This document shows positions 43,701-58,700 of a stretch of DNA of 64,000 nucleotides, piece after piece. Position 1 is the stretch's first letter, and each line of letters begins with the position of its first letter. The stretch covers positions 15,315,850 to 15,379,849 of the forward strand of contig NC_052031.1 in assembly GCF_015832195.1 (NCBI RefSeq), written 5' to 3'. Below the pieces are notes generated by a model. It had not been told where the DNA came from and ran no database searches. It saw nothing but the letters and a program-made list of their open reading frames with translations. Source of the DNA: Motacilla alba alba (lineage: Eukaryota; Chordata; Aves; Passeriformes; Motacillidae). The translations under genes and the position numbers were made by a program.

Positions 43701-46700
43701 AGCCTTTCAGTGACTCCAAGAGTTTGCTAACCAGACAGTAAGTTACCCTTCTGTTTTTGTTAATTAGTAGCTAATGATTTATTGGCCCTTCAGAGTGGTT
43801 AAAGGTTAAAAAGAATCTGTTTCCTTGTTATTTTTTTTAATACTCTCCTCTTCATTGTTAATATGCTGGTTCAGACCCCATCACCCCCAAAAGCGCTGGG
43901 TGGAAAATGTCTTACACCTTTTGGGGCTCTTTGCTTTTTAACGCTTCCAGCTACAGTAATAACGGGGGGAAATGGAGCAAGTGGCACAGGGTTCTGCTGG
44001 AGGCATTGGGGCAGGTGGCACAGGGTTCTGCTGGAGGCATTGGAGCAAGTGGCACAGGGTCCTGCTGGAGGCATTGGGGCAGGTGGCACAGGGTCCTGCT
44101 GGAGGCATTGGGGCAGGTGGCACAGGGTTCTGCTGGAGGCATTGGGGCAGGTGGCACAGGGTTCTGCTGGAGGCATTGGAGCAAGTGGCACTGGGTCCTG
44201 CTGGAGGCATTGGGGCAGGTGGCACAGGGTCCTGCTGGAGGCATTGGGGCAGGTGGCACAGGGTTCTGCTGGAGGCATTGGAGCAAGTGGCACAGGGTCC
44301 TGCTGGAGGCATTGGAGCAAGTGGCACTGGGTTCTGCTGGAGGCATTGGAGCAAGTGGCACTGTGTTCTGCTGGAGGCATTGGGGCAGGTGGCACAGGGT
44401 CCTGCCGGGGCTGCCGCTGCCGGGGCTGCCGTGCCCGGCTCCCTGGCGCTCATTAGGCCGCCCGCCATCCCCGGCTGCCTCGTTAACCCGCCGGCCTCTG
44501 CCCTGTGCTCTGGCTGGGGAAGGGAGGAACCCCTGCCATTCCCAGGCGATGCTGTGCTGCTTCAGTGGTCAAAAAGCTCATTAAGGGCCCATGGCAGCGA
44601 TGCCTCCCTGGACAAGCTGCTGGAGCCCAGCCCCAACTCCCCCCTGCCCCGCAAGGAAAATAAATAAATAAACAGGAAAAAATAAACAGGGAAAGTACAC
44701 TGCTTACAGTCCTGTGGGGAGAGACTAGGAAAGGCCAGAGGAACTTAGCATGGACTTGCAGACCACTGTGATCAATCAGGAAACTCCAAATCAGGCCAGA
44801 TTACAGAAACCACTAATGTTAATCTTTGTTTTCTAGAGTTTCGCCTTACAGATTTCCAGAGCACCTTGAAGATAGGCGGTGTGAAGAACAGATCCTGATT
44901 AGTCACCAGGGAAAGGCAGGACAAGTCATTTCACATAACCCCCTTACTCCTTTGATGTATGTACCCCCTTTATTCACGGAATATTTTAATGGTATTTCTC
45001 TATTCAAATTTGGCTCAAGTCTGTACAGAAACACGAGAGCCTGTGACAGTGAAAAGGAAAACCAAAGAGCTTCCCATCAGTGAGTAAAAAATGCAAATCC
45101 TAAAAAGCGATCAGACCAGTTTCTTTTCGTAGAGAAACGCCCTGTAACACCAATCATCAGGATCTGGGCTGGCCCACGAAGTCAATCAAGTTTTACTGGC
45201 CTGATTTGTTATCTCCTTTAGGGCTGCATCCAGAGGCTAAACTTTGATATTCAAAGCAGGAGACTTTCAGCACAGCTATGAGACCTGCACTAGTGAATGG
45301 CACTGCCCGAATTGCTGCCGCTCTTGCAGTGCTGGCGCAGAGATGGGGAGCAGCCCCTCTTGTCACAACATGTGGCAATGGCACAGCAGGGCTGTGAAAA
45401 GCCATGGTTACACAAGTACAGCAACCACATATGCTCCTTGCCAGGATTTTCACAAATATCATTCACCTACTGCAAAGGGTATATTCTTAGTTTTGACTAA
45501 TTTTGGCGAGGGCTGCTGTAGTGCTGATGGGAAGATGAGTTTTCCCTGTCTGCAAATGGAAATTTTATCCTCAAATGTGTATTCCCAGATGCTTCTCAGC
45601 TCTTTGAGGCTGAATCAGTGAAACAGCAGGACAGACCTGTTTTGGCTGTCAAGAGACCATTCTCTCTCTCATCAAGACAACTTTCACTTTTCCATGTGGC
45701 AGACAGCACTCACCACAGTGCTCTGCTGCTGTGGGTGCTCTTGTCCTTCCTCTGCAGCCCCCTCCTCGTGCTGATCTGCCCCTGTGGCTGATGTCCCTTC
45801 TCCCTGACCTTTCCTGCCCTCTGAACCCTTTTTCTGCCTATTTTGCTATCTCATTCTCTTTCCACCAACAAGGATGTTCTCCAGTGCCTTTGGAGAACTG
45901 GGAAAGAAGAACACATCCTTTGATGCTGGAAGAGCCCCCTTGTACTCCCTCCCCTGCTGTCCTCTTCCAGTTCAGCAAATCCTTCTCCCTTTGCCATTTG
46001 TCCCTATCTACCAGCCAAAGAAACATTCTCAAATATTTTTTGCTTTATATAAATCTTGTAAGTTCTATGACATATTTTTGCATCCAAGATGTCAATGTGG
46101 CTGCTCTCAGAGTCCAAGAAATACCTGTGACACTTACGCACAGCAACTAACCCCTTTCTGGACAAATCCCTGGTGACACCTTGCCAAGCAAACTGCTGCT
46201 TAGTGTGGGTAATGGAGTCACATTTCAGCCTATAACATCTAGGAATCCCACACTTTTCCATGGGCTCGCTCCCTGCCCCCATGGCTGGATCTTTGTGAGG
46301 GTCTCCTGGCACACAGAGACTTCTGCAAGGCCAGGTAACTGCAAAGTGTTGCTTCCTCTCACTGCACAGACAGATACAAAGTACATGAAAAGTTACTGCA
46401 AATCAGTGAGCTACTGTAATTTACTAGATGATTTAATTGTGATAACAGTGCACTTCAAAGAACTCACTCCAAATTCCTGAGGTGCCATTCCAATGACTGC
46501 GTGGCTTTGAGCAAGGCCTTGCCAGGCTGGGCTGCAGAGCACAACTTTCAAGCACTGTCCTCAGGGCCTTAGGGCGAGCCAAGGACCATTCAGATTGTGC
46601 CAGGACTCATGGAGATATCAAAAAGCCCCATTTTGGGAGGTGCCACTAAATGTCTAGGGATTTTTGCAGTGCAGAGGTGGCTTGAGCAAACTGGACTCAG

Positions 46701-49700
46701 GAGCATTGCTGGGTGCCACGTCCCCCAGGACGACCCGAGAGCCTCACACCAGGAGGAAAAGCCACACAGCTGACACCCAGTTCAGATGTGGGGTGCACAC
46801 CCTAGATGGACACACAAATTAAGCCTTTAAAACCTGGGTGATGCGAGAAGAGTAAGCACTGAACAGCCTTGCCAAAGATGAGGCTTCCATAAGAGGAGGG
46901 ACTCAGGCTGGTTTAGCCAAGGCACGGTCCCTTACTGTGCAGATATTTTCTGAAAAGTTACTGTTTGGGTTTGCATATAAAATCACCACCACAACGACCA
47001 GTGTTTTCAGGTGGTGTTTGCAAACTCTGTGAGAGTAACAATTCCAAAAAGCAGGCGGGGGAGAGTACACGCTTTCCTTCCCTTCCCCTGTCACAGAGAT
47101 TTCTCAAAGCTGCCACTGAGAGCTGAGCTAGTCAGCGCTGGGGAGCAGGTCACACTTTACATCTCAATGACCTCTGCATGACTTTCACTGCTTTACACTT
47201 TAATTTCCCGAGACACAGATTTAGAGGTGAGTTATTTGTTATTTTGTGTCAAGACAATGGAATGTCGCTCCACAGCCAAATCCTGATTTCCTTTCCCAGA
47301 TATCAATCACTTCACACTTACCCTCCAACAGGAAAAAAAAAAAAAAAGCAAAAGCAAACAAAACACCAACAAAAACAATTACTAATTGAAATCCACATGA
47401 ATAAATATCGGTGGAGTTGCAGGGAGGAACTTTTAAAGTCCAGGCTCACATAACTTTGTTCCACAAGGGCAGATCAGCTGCCCACCCCCCATCTCTTTAC
47501 ACCCACTAACACCTGCAAGGGCTCCACAACCAGCCAAAGCAAGAAAAAGTAAATATTAGCCAGACAGCCCTCCAGTGCTTTTCAGGAGATGTTAAGAATG
47601 TAAATGGTTGCCATAGGCCAGGCCAAAGTCCCACTGAGGGAGTGGTAGATGCTGTGCAAGTGTGTAAGAACGGGGCAAATGTGCAGCAACAATTCTGTTC
47701 TCTCTAAGCTTTCCACCTGCAATACTGCAGGCTGGAACTCAAGACAGGTTTTGACAGGATTCTGTCACATTTTTTGAGTCTATGGGACTCATGTTCTCAT
47801 CTAATCAGTCTTTTGCTTTATACTACCACAGAACAAAAGTGAGTCCTGCTCAATAACATCACTTGCACCCAAGCAAAAATGTTCCTTTAGAAAGGGAAAT
47901 ACTGACTTGATTTAAAGATGTCAGGGGACAGCAAGAACATCAGAACTGTGGGCAGGTATATTGATTCTAATCAGAATCTGTCAAGGCTCAGTTTCCATAT
48001 AGCAAATCTATGGTCCTACCTAGAGGAGAACTTTCATTGATGATCCTCTGGATTTGGGTGGAAGAGGATGAATTGGACCTCAGCAAGGATGTGAGTGTAT
48101 GAATCATGAGCCAAAAAACAAGGAAATGACTCATAAAAGGAACTATTTTTCCTGAGATTACCTTTTCTCATGGCATTTTAAAAATTGAGTCCTGAGCATG
48201 TGGGAAATGACATCTTTTGCATTCAGACACGAAGAATGTATTTTATGTGTTTGACTAGAACAACATTCTGAACTTCAAATGTAAAATGCAGAATGCATTC
48301 AATAATGAAAATCTCATTTCTTTCCTTCCTCTAGCTGCTTGCAATTTTAATTGCTAGGGTTTTTTTAAATGGCCATGCCCAGTAGCACCAAAAATACAGA
48401 TAAGTAATACAAATGCATAGCTAGAAATTCCTCATACTCTCATATTGTACATGAGCCTCCAGCACTACCTATCACATCTTTCACCAGTATACAACCTACC
48501 CACCAAAAAGGACAATAATCTGCTGATACAGCAACTTCTGTTCTTGTAAGAAAGTTGTAAAAAAACTTCATTACCTGCTTCTGGCTAACCACCTTGGTAT
48601 TCCAATCAAACTTCCTTACCCACTTGAGCTGAGAAGTAAATTAAACATGAATGTCTCTCAGGACGCTGCTTAAAAATTTGGTTGTGGCTAGAAAAGAAAG
48701 TGACTTTTACACTTGAAATGCTTTTTTTCTTGTAAAGCTGAAGAAACCCTGTGAAGAAACCCTTTCCCTGTGAAGAACAGGCCCCCCAGTTACACAGGTA
48801 AGTATAGCTAAATCCTCAAAAACTTGAGCTAATGAATTGACTGTGGTTATGCTCCCTGTGGTTTTGGTGTCCTGCAAGGTTCCCTGTGCATAAGCCATGG
48901 CAGAACTTTTGATCCCATGAAAATGCCATAGAAGAAAAGGCATCCAGCACAAATTGATGACCTGGTGAGGTGTACCATCCACACTGCTGGATGTTAGCAC
49001 CACCCACCGCCTCCTCCTTGCTGCAACACCACTGGCCTCTAGACCCTGCTGTACATTCTGCTGCTAAACAATTCACAATGAGATAGGTGATGAGGAAATC
49101 ATAACATTGGAAGAAATATGGTTAAATCTTACGTAAGAATACGTGGTTTCTTTTAAGAGGAAGCACTACATACATTGTAATGATCTTTCTGCCTTGCACA
49201 CTTAGGAGAGCCTTTAAAAGATCTATTGGCATTTCTTAGCAATATTATGAATTTAGATTTTGAAATGCCACAAAATTCCATTTACTTCTGGAAAAATATG
49301 CTCAGAGAAGTGGGATGCTCCTAATTGAATAACATTTTCAGTATTTCCAGCACCCCTCCACCTCCATGATTTGCTTGACATATTACTGTTCTGCATTTTT
49401 CTTTATCAGACAAAGCCAAGCAATGCTGGAGCAGGTCTCTGTCAATCACAAATGCTGAAAACACAGCACGTCAATCTGAGCCAGCAAAATCCAAACTCTG
49501 GCAGTGCCACATCTGATCAACAGTGGCATTACCATAATCTTCAACAACTGCATTGTTTATTTAGAAAATCTCCCTCAATCCCTTAACAAATTAGTCTGGA
49601 AGCCGCCAAGAGGATTAAGTTCAAAAATTCTCCCTCAGATCACAATTAAATCTGCTCCGATGTCACCAGTGATAGACATTTGCATAAGTCATCCCCAAAT

Positions 49701-52700
49701 ATTATTGCTAATTGTTTTTCCAGTTATTTGACTTCTGTTGGGGTCTGTCTTTTCCACCCAAGTTACAAAACTCAGCACTCAGCTAGGCAATCCTGCTCTG
49801 GTGTGAGAGGTGCTCCCCAGCACAAGGGGCAATACCAAATACCTGTGTAAGAATTTAATCACCAGCCACTTTTCCTGACCATTCAGATTCAGAGGTAAAC
49901 GATACTGGGTGGTGTCTTGGATACGGTGAGGGCAGTGTCTTTCACCCAGTGTCCAATGACTAAAGTTATGCCTAGCTGGCGGCAGCTATGTGGCTTTTCT
50001 CCAAGGAGCTGGCAACCCCTATTCAGCTGCAGGCATGTGCCTGCCTCATAAATCACCCACAGTGCTGGCAGCCTCCTCAGCAGGGAGACCAAGAGCTGAG
50101 CAAACAATGGGTTTGTGCTGGAATGCTCACACGAAGTGGGAGTGGGGTGGCACAGGGCAGCCTGTGCTGAGCTACTGAGTGATGCTGCCTGCTGGTCCTG
50201 GGGCAGCAGAGTGCTGAGAACCCAATCTAACAAGGATTGGTTCCCTTTGCAGGAAAGAGAGCAGTAACCAGTGCCATCCTTGTCTTTTGGCACAATTGTC
50301 ACAGTCTGAGTTTCACTACAATGTTGTAGTGAAAGGCACTCTGCCTTTTTTTTTTTTTTCCCCCAAGGCAAAGTTTCAAAATCAATTGTCAGTCCTGGAT
50401 ATGGAATATATTTCCATAACAGGCAAATTTGCCATCAACAGAGAAGGTCTGTGTTTTCAGAAGGAAACAAGATAACCTATCTGTCAGCTCCAAAGGCACC
50501 TCATGCAGGGGCACGTGTGCCAGAGGCAGCAGGGTCTGTGCCTGTCTCTGCAGCAGACTGTCACAGGTTGCTCCACTCATCCCACCCTATTGAAAACAAA
50601 TTGCTACATCAACCTCTCCAGCACAGAGCTGCACCACTCCCACTGGCTGCGACTGCCTGTGCCACTTGTGCTTATGTCCTTGGATTAAAAGACACTTCCT
50701 GCCTGCCCTTGCCAGGGGATTGCAAGTGGCCACCAAGCTTCAGTTGCCCACATCTACAACAACACACAGCCCTGAAGATCTTGATTATTGGGGTATGACT
50801 GTGTCATCCCCTCTTGGTGACAGGTGGCTGCATGAAACTTGGTCTCAGCTGGCTCCTGGGTGGGAGAACAGGGATGGACCCGAGCTTTTAAAAGAAAAGT
50901 TTTGCATACACATCCTCAAGTTGTTCAGCACTGCTTTGCCTCTGACCACTGTTAGGCAGTTGTGTGACACGAGCTCCCAGAATCAAAACAGAGGCTCTAG
51001 TAAAACAAAGGCAGTGATGAATGTTAGAGATTTGCTGTAAAGATAATCCTGAAGATAATTCTGCCAACAAGCGGCAGACATAAGGTGTGCAAGAGTATAA
51101 GGAATACAGGGGGTTCCACAGGACTGTACTTTGCAACTGGTTGATTTTCCTGTTTCATTTAGAAAATGGGGGGACGCATCCTCAGTTCCCCAGAAATGCA
51201 AAAACTCAGCAAACCCCAAACCCAGTAACCTTCCCTTTACATATCCAAGCTTGCCAGGTAAACATTGCATTTTTTATCTCAAGGTGTTTCCTCCTTATAA
51301 AGGAATTATAGAAAGTCTTTATCTGCTAAGCCCCACACAGCTGCTCACTCTGTTTCCTCACAAAAGGATGGGGGAGAGAATCAGAAGGGTAAAAGTGAGA
51401 AAATTTGTGGGTTGAGATAAAGACAGTTTAATAAGTAAAGCAAAGGCTGTGCACACATGCAAAGCAAAACAAGGTATTCATTCACCACTTCCCATAGGCA
51501 GGAAGATGTTCAGTCATCCTCAGGAAAGCAGAGCTTTGTCACACGTAATGCTGACTTGGGAAGACAGATGTCATCACTGTGAACATCCCCCCATTCCTTC
51601 TTCTTCCCTTCAATCACATGGCATGGGGTACCCCTCTGGTCAGCTCTCCTGGCTGTCCCCTCCCAGCTCCTTGTGCACCACCAGCCTCCTCACTGGTGGG
51701 GCAGTCTGAGGAGTGGAAAAGTCCTTGACTTTGTGTAAGCCCTGCCCAGCAGCAACTCAAATGTCCCTGCATTACCAACAGTGCCTTCAGCACAAATACA
51801 AAACACAGCCCATATTAGCTACAGTGAAGAAAGTCAACTTTACCCCAGCCAAACCCAGTACACTTGGGCATGACAAAAATTGCGCATGGAGATGAAGAGT
51901 GTACATGGAGTCAAGGCGGGTGGTTCAGAACAGACCAGCAGATGCTTTTTGTTTTAACATTAAGAGCATTGACAAATACTATCTTCAGGTATGCTCTTAA
52001 TTTATGCCTCTTTAAAGGACACCTATATTCACAGAACTTCCATATGACATTCCTTTTTCTGACCACCATATTGCCTGACTAGCTACAGGAACAGCATCAT
52101 ATGAAATCCTAACTTGGCCTGGAATTGCTTTTATTCTTCCTGACTTTTCCTCCATGACCCTGCCCCTCCTTCCACTTCATCCTAAGTCCCGAGCAAGTGC
52201 AGATAGGATCTGGTTCTCTGTTGTGAACAGCTTCATCCCAAGTCTACCTGAGCTGGCAGCAGTCCCAATCCACACCATCCTCAAGACCCTCAGCTGCCTA
52301 CAGCTTCATCTGGATCACAGCAAAGCACACAAGTTCTTTCCAACAGTGCTGGAGAGCCACCACTCAGATGGCATGAACCAACGGGGCTCACTGAGGTGTC
52401 TCAGATATGGAGGTGGTGGGTTTTGCCCAGAGCCTAGCCCTGGCATCAACCGCCAGTCTGTGGGCACCACTTGTGATCCATAGCATGGAGGAATTGTGGA
52501 TGCAGACTCAAAAAAAAAAAGCTCTGTGGAGCTACACACAGCTGTGGGGGCATGGTAAAATAACCCTTCAGGATCAGCTTTGGCCGAGGAGCCCCCAGGT
52601 GAGGGAGGGAGCTGCCTTCCCGCCCACTCACTCACCTGCTGAGCAAGCACAAGGGGAGAGCTGCTGTACCCACCCCAGGTATGGAAAATAAGACACAAGA

Positions 52701-55700
52701 GGGACTTGGCATTGAAACACAGGGCGTTCTGGCACTGTAAACAGCTTTCAGCCAGTGGATGAGGGATAAAGCCTCCACGAGATGGGAAGGTACTGGCAAA
52801 TTCTAGTGCATGAGTGGGCTGAGAGCTAAATCTCTACAGTATTAACTCAGTCTTCGGTGATATTCCAGCTGCAGCTTGCCCCAGATGAAGGCCAGTTAAC
52901 TCAAGAGAAACCATCACTTACCACAGGCAGGAAATTTTTGAATTCATATGTGAGTCTAATTGAGAGCAATGCACCTCCTGTTCTTTGAATTCACAACACA
53001 CCAAAGATCAATCCTAAGCAGCCCCCACTTCTTTCAAGTTTATCTCTAACTGAAGAATTTGCCTGTTTTCTCCAGCAGTTGTCTTGAGGCTAAGTGCAGG
53101 TCAGGGTTCTGCTGGGTGGGAAGCACACAGGGATGAGAGTCAGCAGGTCCCTGCTAACTATAATCACTCTGAAGGGGTGGGCTACTCCCAAGACAGCCAA
53201 GTATCTGAAACAAAAACCATGGCATGTCTCAATCAAACACATTCAAGGAGGGAGAGAAATAACAGCAGCTTACTATTGATTATCAGTTATGAGAAGAAAC
53301 CTCATCCCAGTAGAGGAAACAGAGTAATATTTGTCCTGAATAGCTCACCCTAGGAGACTGTAGGCTCAAGAGACCAGTACAGTGGCGATACCCTCCTAGG
53401 CACCCACCATTTTACACCTCCCGACCATGGAAGTGGGTCCCACCACAGGCACTGCCTAACAGCACACAGAAGTTGTTCCTTTTGTGAGTCATGCAGTGAG
53501 TCATTCAGGGCTTTGTTCATCCTATCCCCCAGGAAGACTCACTGCACATCAGACACTCACTGAGAGCTTATTTCTATATGCTTTTCTCAGATTTTCTGTC
53601 ATTGAGGTAAAATTATCCTGTACTCCCTTAAAGAGATGCCTTAAACCTTCTGCCTACAGAACAGTAACATCCTTAAGCAATTTGGATGTCATATATATAT
53701 AAGTAACACATAATATACAGAGCATATAAATACAAATATACAGGTAAATGCCCTCTATAATTAAAGGAACATGTCCATACTCAAAATATTTTTATGTTGT
53801 GCCAAATGATGAATTCTACCCTGAGGTAATGAGTCAGGTAAAACATTAACATAACTTTGATGGTATATCCCAAATGCTGAACAGAACTGTGTTTCTATCA
53901 GGAGTTTGGGAGAGTGGCTTGAACTTTGCACCTAATTAAAAACACCACTCATACTGGGTTCAGTAAAATCTGCTGTTCCAAGTACTACCTACAGTCATCC
54001 ATGACCCTGTATGTGCAATCAATGCCAGACAGTTCATATAATGCCATTGCTACTGAGCATCATCACCATCAAACATGGGTTTGCCCCTGTTCCAAACAAG
54101 TATCAGCACAGCTAAACCTGGTCACTGTCACTCATGCTGGCAGGCTCAGGAGAGCCAAAGGATGAGGACCAAACTTCATCAGAGGCTGACTATATTCTCA
54201 TCACCTGGAGAAGAAGTATAGTACTGAGGCAAATAGGCCAGCTGACATTGCTGCTGCCTCTTATACCAGCTGTCCTGTGGACAAGCAGCAGGCTGTTTCT
54301 ACTATTTTTTAATCAGTTTTACTTACCAGGCTGAAATCTTCCCCCTCCTTCCACAATATTTTTTTAATTCCATTTCTTCTAAATTTCTTATCAATATATA
54401 CCTCTTGAGGAAGCAGGTCACCCACAGGTTGCCTTTAATTCAATACCTCCCATTGATTTTAAAGGCTGCAAGATCAGGACCCCACTAAATAATGTGTTTG
54501 AGCTATCAGAGTCAGCAAGTGGCCTTCCTCTCTTCCCCACTGTCATCAAACATCTATAATGGCAAGTAATAGGTAAACTGATACCTTGCTACTGGGAAGC
54601 TGAAAAACTTCTAATATATAACTGAAACTACATAATGGTTATAAACCACTCCTAGTTCACTTCTGCTGTCTTATAACTTCTAATTCCTCCCCCTTGATGT
54701 CTTCTCTTCCAGAAATTCAATACAGATCCAACACTTAGTACAAGTTCCATGTGCTTCCCTCGGGCACTTCTACTGAAAGCAGCTGGTTTCCTTCAGTGTA
54801 GGGAGCATCCATTTCCATCACTGCCTAGTAAATGAAATGACATTGCTTCCCTTCCTCTGATACAATCTGTTTCCTTACTGCAATGTTTTACAGTGCTGGC
54901 ACACAGCACGGTTGGTAAGAAAGCTTCAGATACTTGAACTGACAGAGAACTGCTTTGATGCCTTTCTGCAAACACAGTGGAGCAAAGCCAGCTCTGGACT
55001 TATCATCTACTGCTGAGGCTCCAGTGTTTGGCCCCCAGTGGCAGGGGACCTTCACGATATGTAGTTAATACTAAATTATCATTTTTCAACAACAATGAAG
55101 ATAAATATTAACAAGCACATTACTTTTGAGCTAAGTACAGAAAGTACTTTACAGGAGTCATTTCTACACTTGTTTCTTGTTTCATTATGGTTATTAGCAA
55201 ACTGACTTTGTGCAGGGTGACCTTGCACATCGCCAGAATGCGTCCATTAAGAAAGCAGCTGCTGCTGAAGTGTTTTAATGCAAGAAAGACAAATCAATAA
55301 ATGGGATCTCTGTGGATATCTGCAATGATGATTATGCATTTCCCATGGACAACATTGGCAAGAGATGTCCAAAAAGGAGCAAATACCAGAAGCTCCCCAG
55401 GCAAAGCAGAATGGAAAAAGGGGCGAGGAGCACCAAAGGGATGCTGGTGGAGGTAGCCCCTGTGGTCCTGCTGCCAGGAAAAGACAGAGGCAGACAGGAA
55501 GGAGGAGAGTCCAGAAGGGCCTGAAGGTGAGGATCAAACATGAGCCAGAGACAGGGAGGAGGGAGACAGCTCAGGGGAGCCCTGCATGCTCAGAAAGGTT
55601 ATGCAGTGTCTGAGCAGAAGAAAGGGACTGTGTAGCCTTGGGATGACAAACTGACACTGCACTAGGATTTTGGAAAGAGTGGAAGGATGCAGTACCTGCA

Positions 55701-58700
55701 AACTTATATGTGTGCATAATTTAAGGAAACTCATGAGTTTTGGTACTTTGTTATTCAAATATCTCAACTGTGTCACGTTTAGACACAACATCCCATTTAT
55801 CTTGGCACAACTCAAACCTCTAAATTGTCCCTGTCTTTTCAACCTCCTCACAGGAACTTTACTTACAGCTTTGTTAAAACATGAAGTAGCCAAGAAACTG
55901 CTGTACAAACAAACACCAGCCCAGGTGAAGGCTTAGCCCTGGGGCAGGGTGTGGGGGCAGCCTGCAGAGCTGCCTCCAGCTGTCACTGCCCTGCAGCACC
56001 CACTCCCTCTTCCACTGCTGCAGAGCTGGTGTGACATGTGCAATTCTCAGATATGCTGAGAGCACACGGAATCCACACTGGTGAGCATATCCTACTGGTG
56101 CCATTTACTCAATGTTGTGAGCTCCCCCCTTCAGCCCAAATTTAACCATCCTGCAATAAATGCTGCTAAGGGGAAGGTGATGACCTCAGTCTCTCACACG
56201 GACAGCAAAGGGCACAGTGCAGCTCTCCACACAGTGACCCTGCTTTTCATCACTTTCATGTCACACAAGTGGCAAAGGCACTGAAGTCAGCAGTATTTCA
56301 TGGTGTTTCCCTCTGCTCTCCCTCTCTGCCCTGAATTTTGTCCTGTTCAGTGGAGACTGGCTCATTTCACTTCAAAAAACTAGGGCAGAAGAAGAAAATG
56401 ATGACAGGCACACATGTTAACAAGAAAACACCAGCTGCTAACATGGCTCACCTACCAGTCTGCTTGAACCACAGCAAGCCTGAAAATGAGGCAGGGGTTT
56501 ATTTTTAACATCTGTGTCACATCTCTTTGCCTTTTAAAGAGCGTTCTTCTGCTGCTTGGGCCCCTTATCTGCTCCTTGGCACTTCAGTGAGCTGGTCCAG
56601 CAGCTCTCCCTGAGCTGTGCCCAGGAGCCTGAGAGCTGGAGTGTCCCTCCACTGCCTCAGCAAGTGCTGTGCACTCTGCCAGAGTAATGCTCTAACAAAT
56701 ATGCACACATGGAAACAGCAGAAGAGCTTCACAGTGTCCACAGATGCATGCATAGCAGCACACCAAGTTTCACTTCTATTTCTCTGGGCTCCAGATTGCA
56801 GAGAGTATATTATGTGTGTTAAGCACAAAACTTAATTAAGTTTTAATTTTTTTTAAAATATAAGATACTAATAGAAAGCTTTTTATTACCTCGATAAAAT
56901 ATCCTTAGGCTAGGAGATCCTATCTAGGAGTCAAAATAAAATTTTAATCCTCCCATTCAAACTGCCACACAAACTGTGATGAAAGGACGCAGCATTGGGA
57001 AATAAAAAACTTGCTGATCAAATTATCCTCCATCTTCCATTCAGCTTCCTACACCAGTATCCTGTTTCCTTTTTAACAGCCAACAATGCTTTTCTATTTC
57101 CTTATGTGATTCCCCTAAAATGCTATCATGTCAGACCTAAAAGCAATGCTTCTTAGTCACTAAAGGAACTCTAATTTTTGTTATGGTTTATAGAAGATCT
57201 TTGACATCTACCTGTAAATAGTGACACTGTACACTCTAAAAGCCTGCTTTGTGGTTCATCATGAAACGGCTGCTCTGCACAGAGAGCCTGCAATCCTTTT
57301 AGTTTAGTCAGACTGACCTTGTGACCAAGTGGCAGCTGGGGGACAGGGACCACAGAGTCCACTTCTGAGTGCCATGGACTGCATGCAGTGCCAACTTTTG
57401 AGTTTATCTTGTCTATCTTTTCATATAGCAGATAAAAAATTACTTAGTAAGACAGTGCTTTATTACTGAAAGCTGTGAACTTTTTAATAATCATATTTTC
57501 CAAACCAGAGAAGCTGGTGCTACTAAACTCGTCATTTGACAAGAAAAGACAGCTCTAGGAAAGAATTTTCTTTGTTTCAGAAAACTCTACACTAACGGTT
57601 GGTGGTTATTACACTGAAGGCTCCTGCATAGCACAATTTTTTTTACAAGATACAAGTGAATCAGTTGGTTTAGATACGCTGACATTTGTAACGGCTTTAA
57701 AAACTGAAAATGAAAATACTTCCAAGTACATGAAGGTTTCCCTAGGAGTACTTCTGAAAAAAATATACTACATCTAGTTTTGCCTTCCTGGGTCAAAACT
57801 CAAAAGTCCTATGAGAGAATTTTTGTCCCAGGCAAGGTAAGCAAGACCAGTACCATTTGCGCAGAGCTGTACCAACGTGCCTGGTGAAACAAATAAAATT
57901 CAGGTCCCCTGCATATGTCAGGTCAGAGCTAGCTGACCCATGCCTCTGTTGCTGTATAAACAGCAGGGTGAGCCCCAGCACAGTCAGCCTTACCTTATTG
58001 TAGTACTGCACCTGAACCGAGTGCCACTGCCCGTCGCTGACCCCGCCCGCAATGAACGGCGCCACGGTCGTGGTTGTCTCCCCTGCAAAAACAGGCAGAA
58101 GGGAAAATGAGACACCATTACTGCAAGAAACACAGAGAAACTCTCACTGGGCACAGGATGCAGCCACCTTGCTTCATCAGGGAGGAGTTTGGGTTTGTCC
58201 TGCAAGACAATAAATATCCCCAGTTTCATGGAGTTACTCTGGTGCACAAAAACCAGCTGCTGGCACATTTGGGTGAATTATTTGGTTGTTTTTTATCATG
58301 CTTCTGCAAAGTGTGGTAGCAGATGCATTGGGTAGATACAGCTATTGCTGAAGTGATCAGATGAGGCAGAAATGTACATGAATTTTTCTGCATTTTTGCC
58401 AAAAGCACCCTTTGACAATTTTTTTAGTATGTTGAGTATTGTGATGGGGTATTTTGTCAGGGAAGGGAAGCACTCACTGTTAGAGCTGAGAAAGTGAAAT
58501 CCAAAAGTACTCTAGTATAAAACCCATGGTAACTGCGGGCTCAGTAAAATTTTACCAGTGATTAATGAAATTATTGGCAGCCTTTCAGTGTTTATATTTG
58601 AAAGCAAGACTTTGCCATTGCAATTGGAAAGCTGAAGCTTTTAAGCCAGGACAGTCAGCAGACCCAGCTCAGTAACCAGGCATATCTGTTTCAAGGTAGC

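Larger units (their letters stand above)
37835..57993 (-). other. CELSR1: CELSR1 20.2-kb intron within LamG1
   Basis: By far the largest intron in the window, between [11 protein letters not shown] and PNIGRLG. It holds a 36-bp tandem duplication (40932-41003), the 34-bp-unit minisatellite (43973-44405) with an adjoining CpG-rich tract to about 44500, short A- and T-runs (47332-47347, 50347-50361) and an (AT)n tract (53690-53701). No gene on either strand is supported. Confidence 0.85.

Noticed and set aside
43973..44405. Regular direct repeats that could be mistaken for a CRISPR array
   Set aside because: Units are head-to-tail without unique spacers and lie in a vertebrate intron.
43863..44667. 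Overlapping open frames of 136-231 codons on both strands
   Set aside because: They arise because the 34-bp minisatellite unit lacks stops in most frames. Translations are the same repeat in shifted frames, with no start context, domain or splice support.
55312..55613. Plus-strand Lys/Arg/Gly-rich frames of 70-82 codons
   Set aside because: Low-complexity purine-rich sequence with no splice or promoter support. Likely chance.
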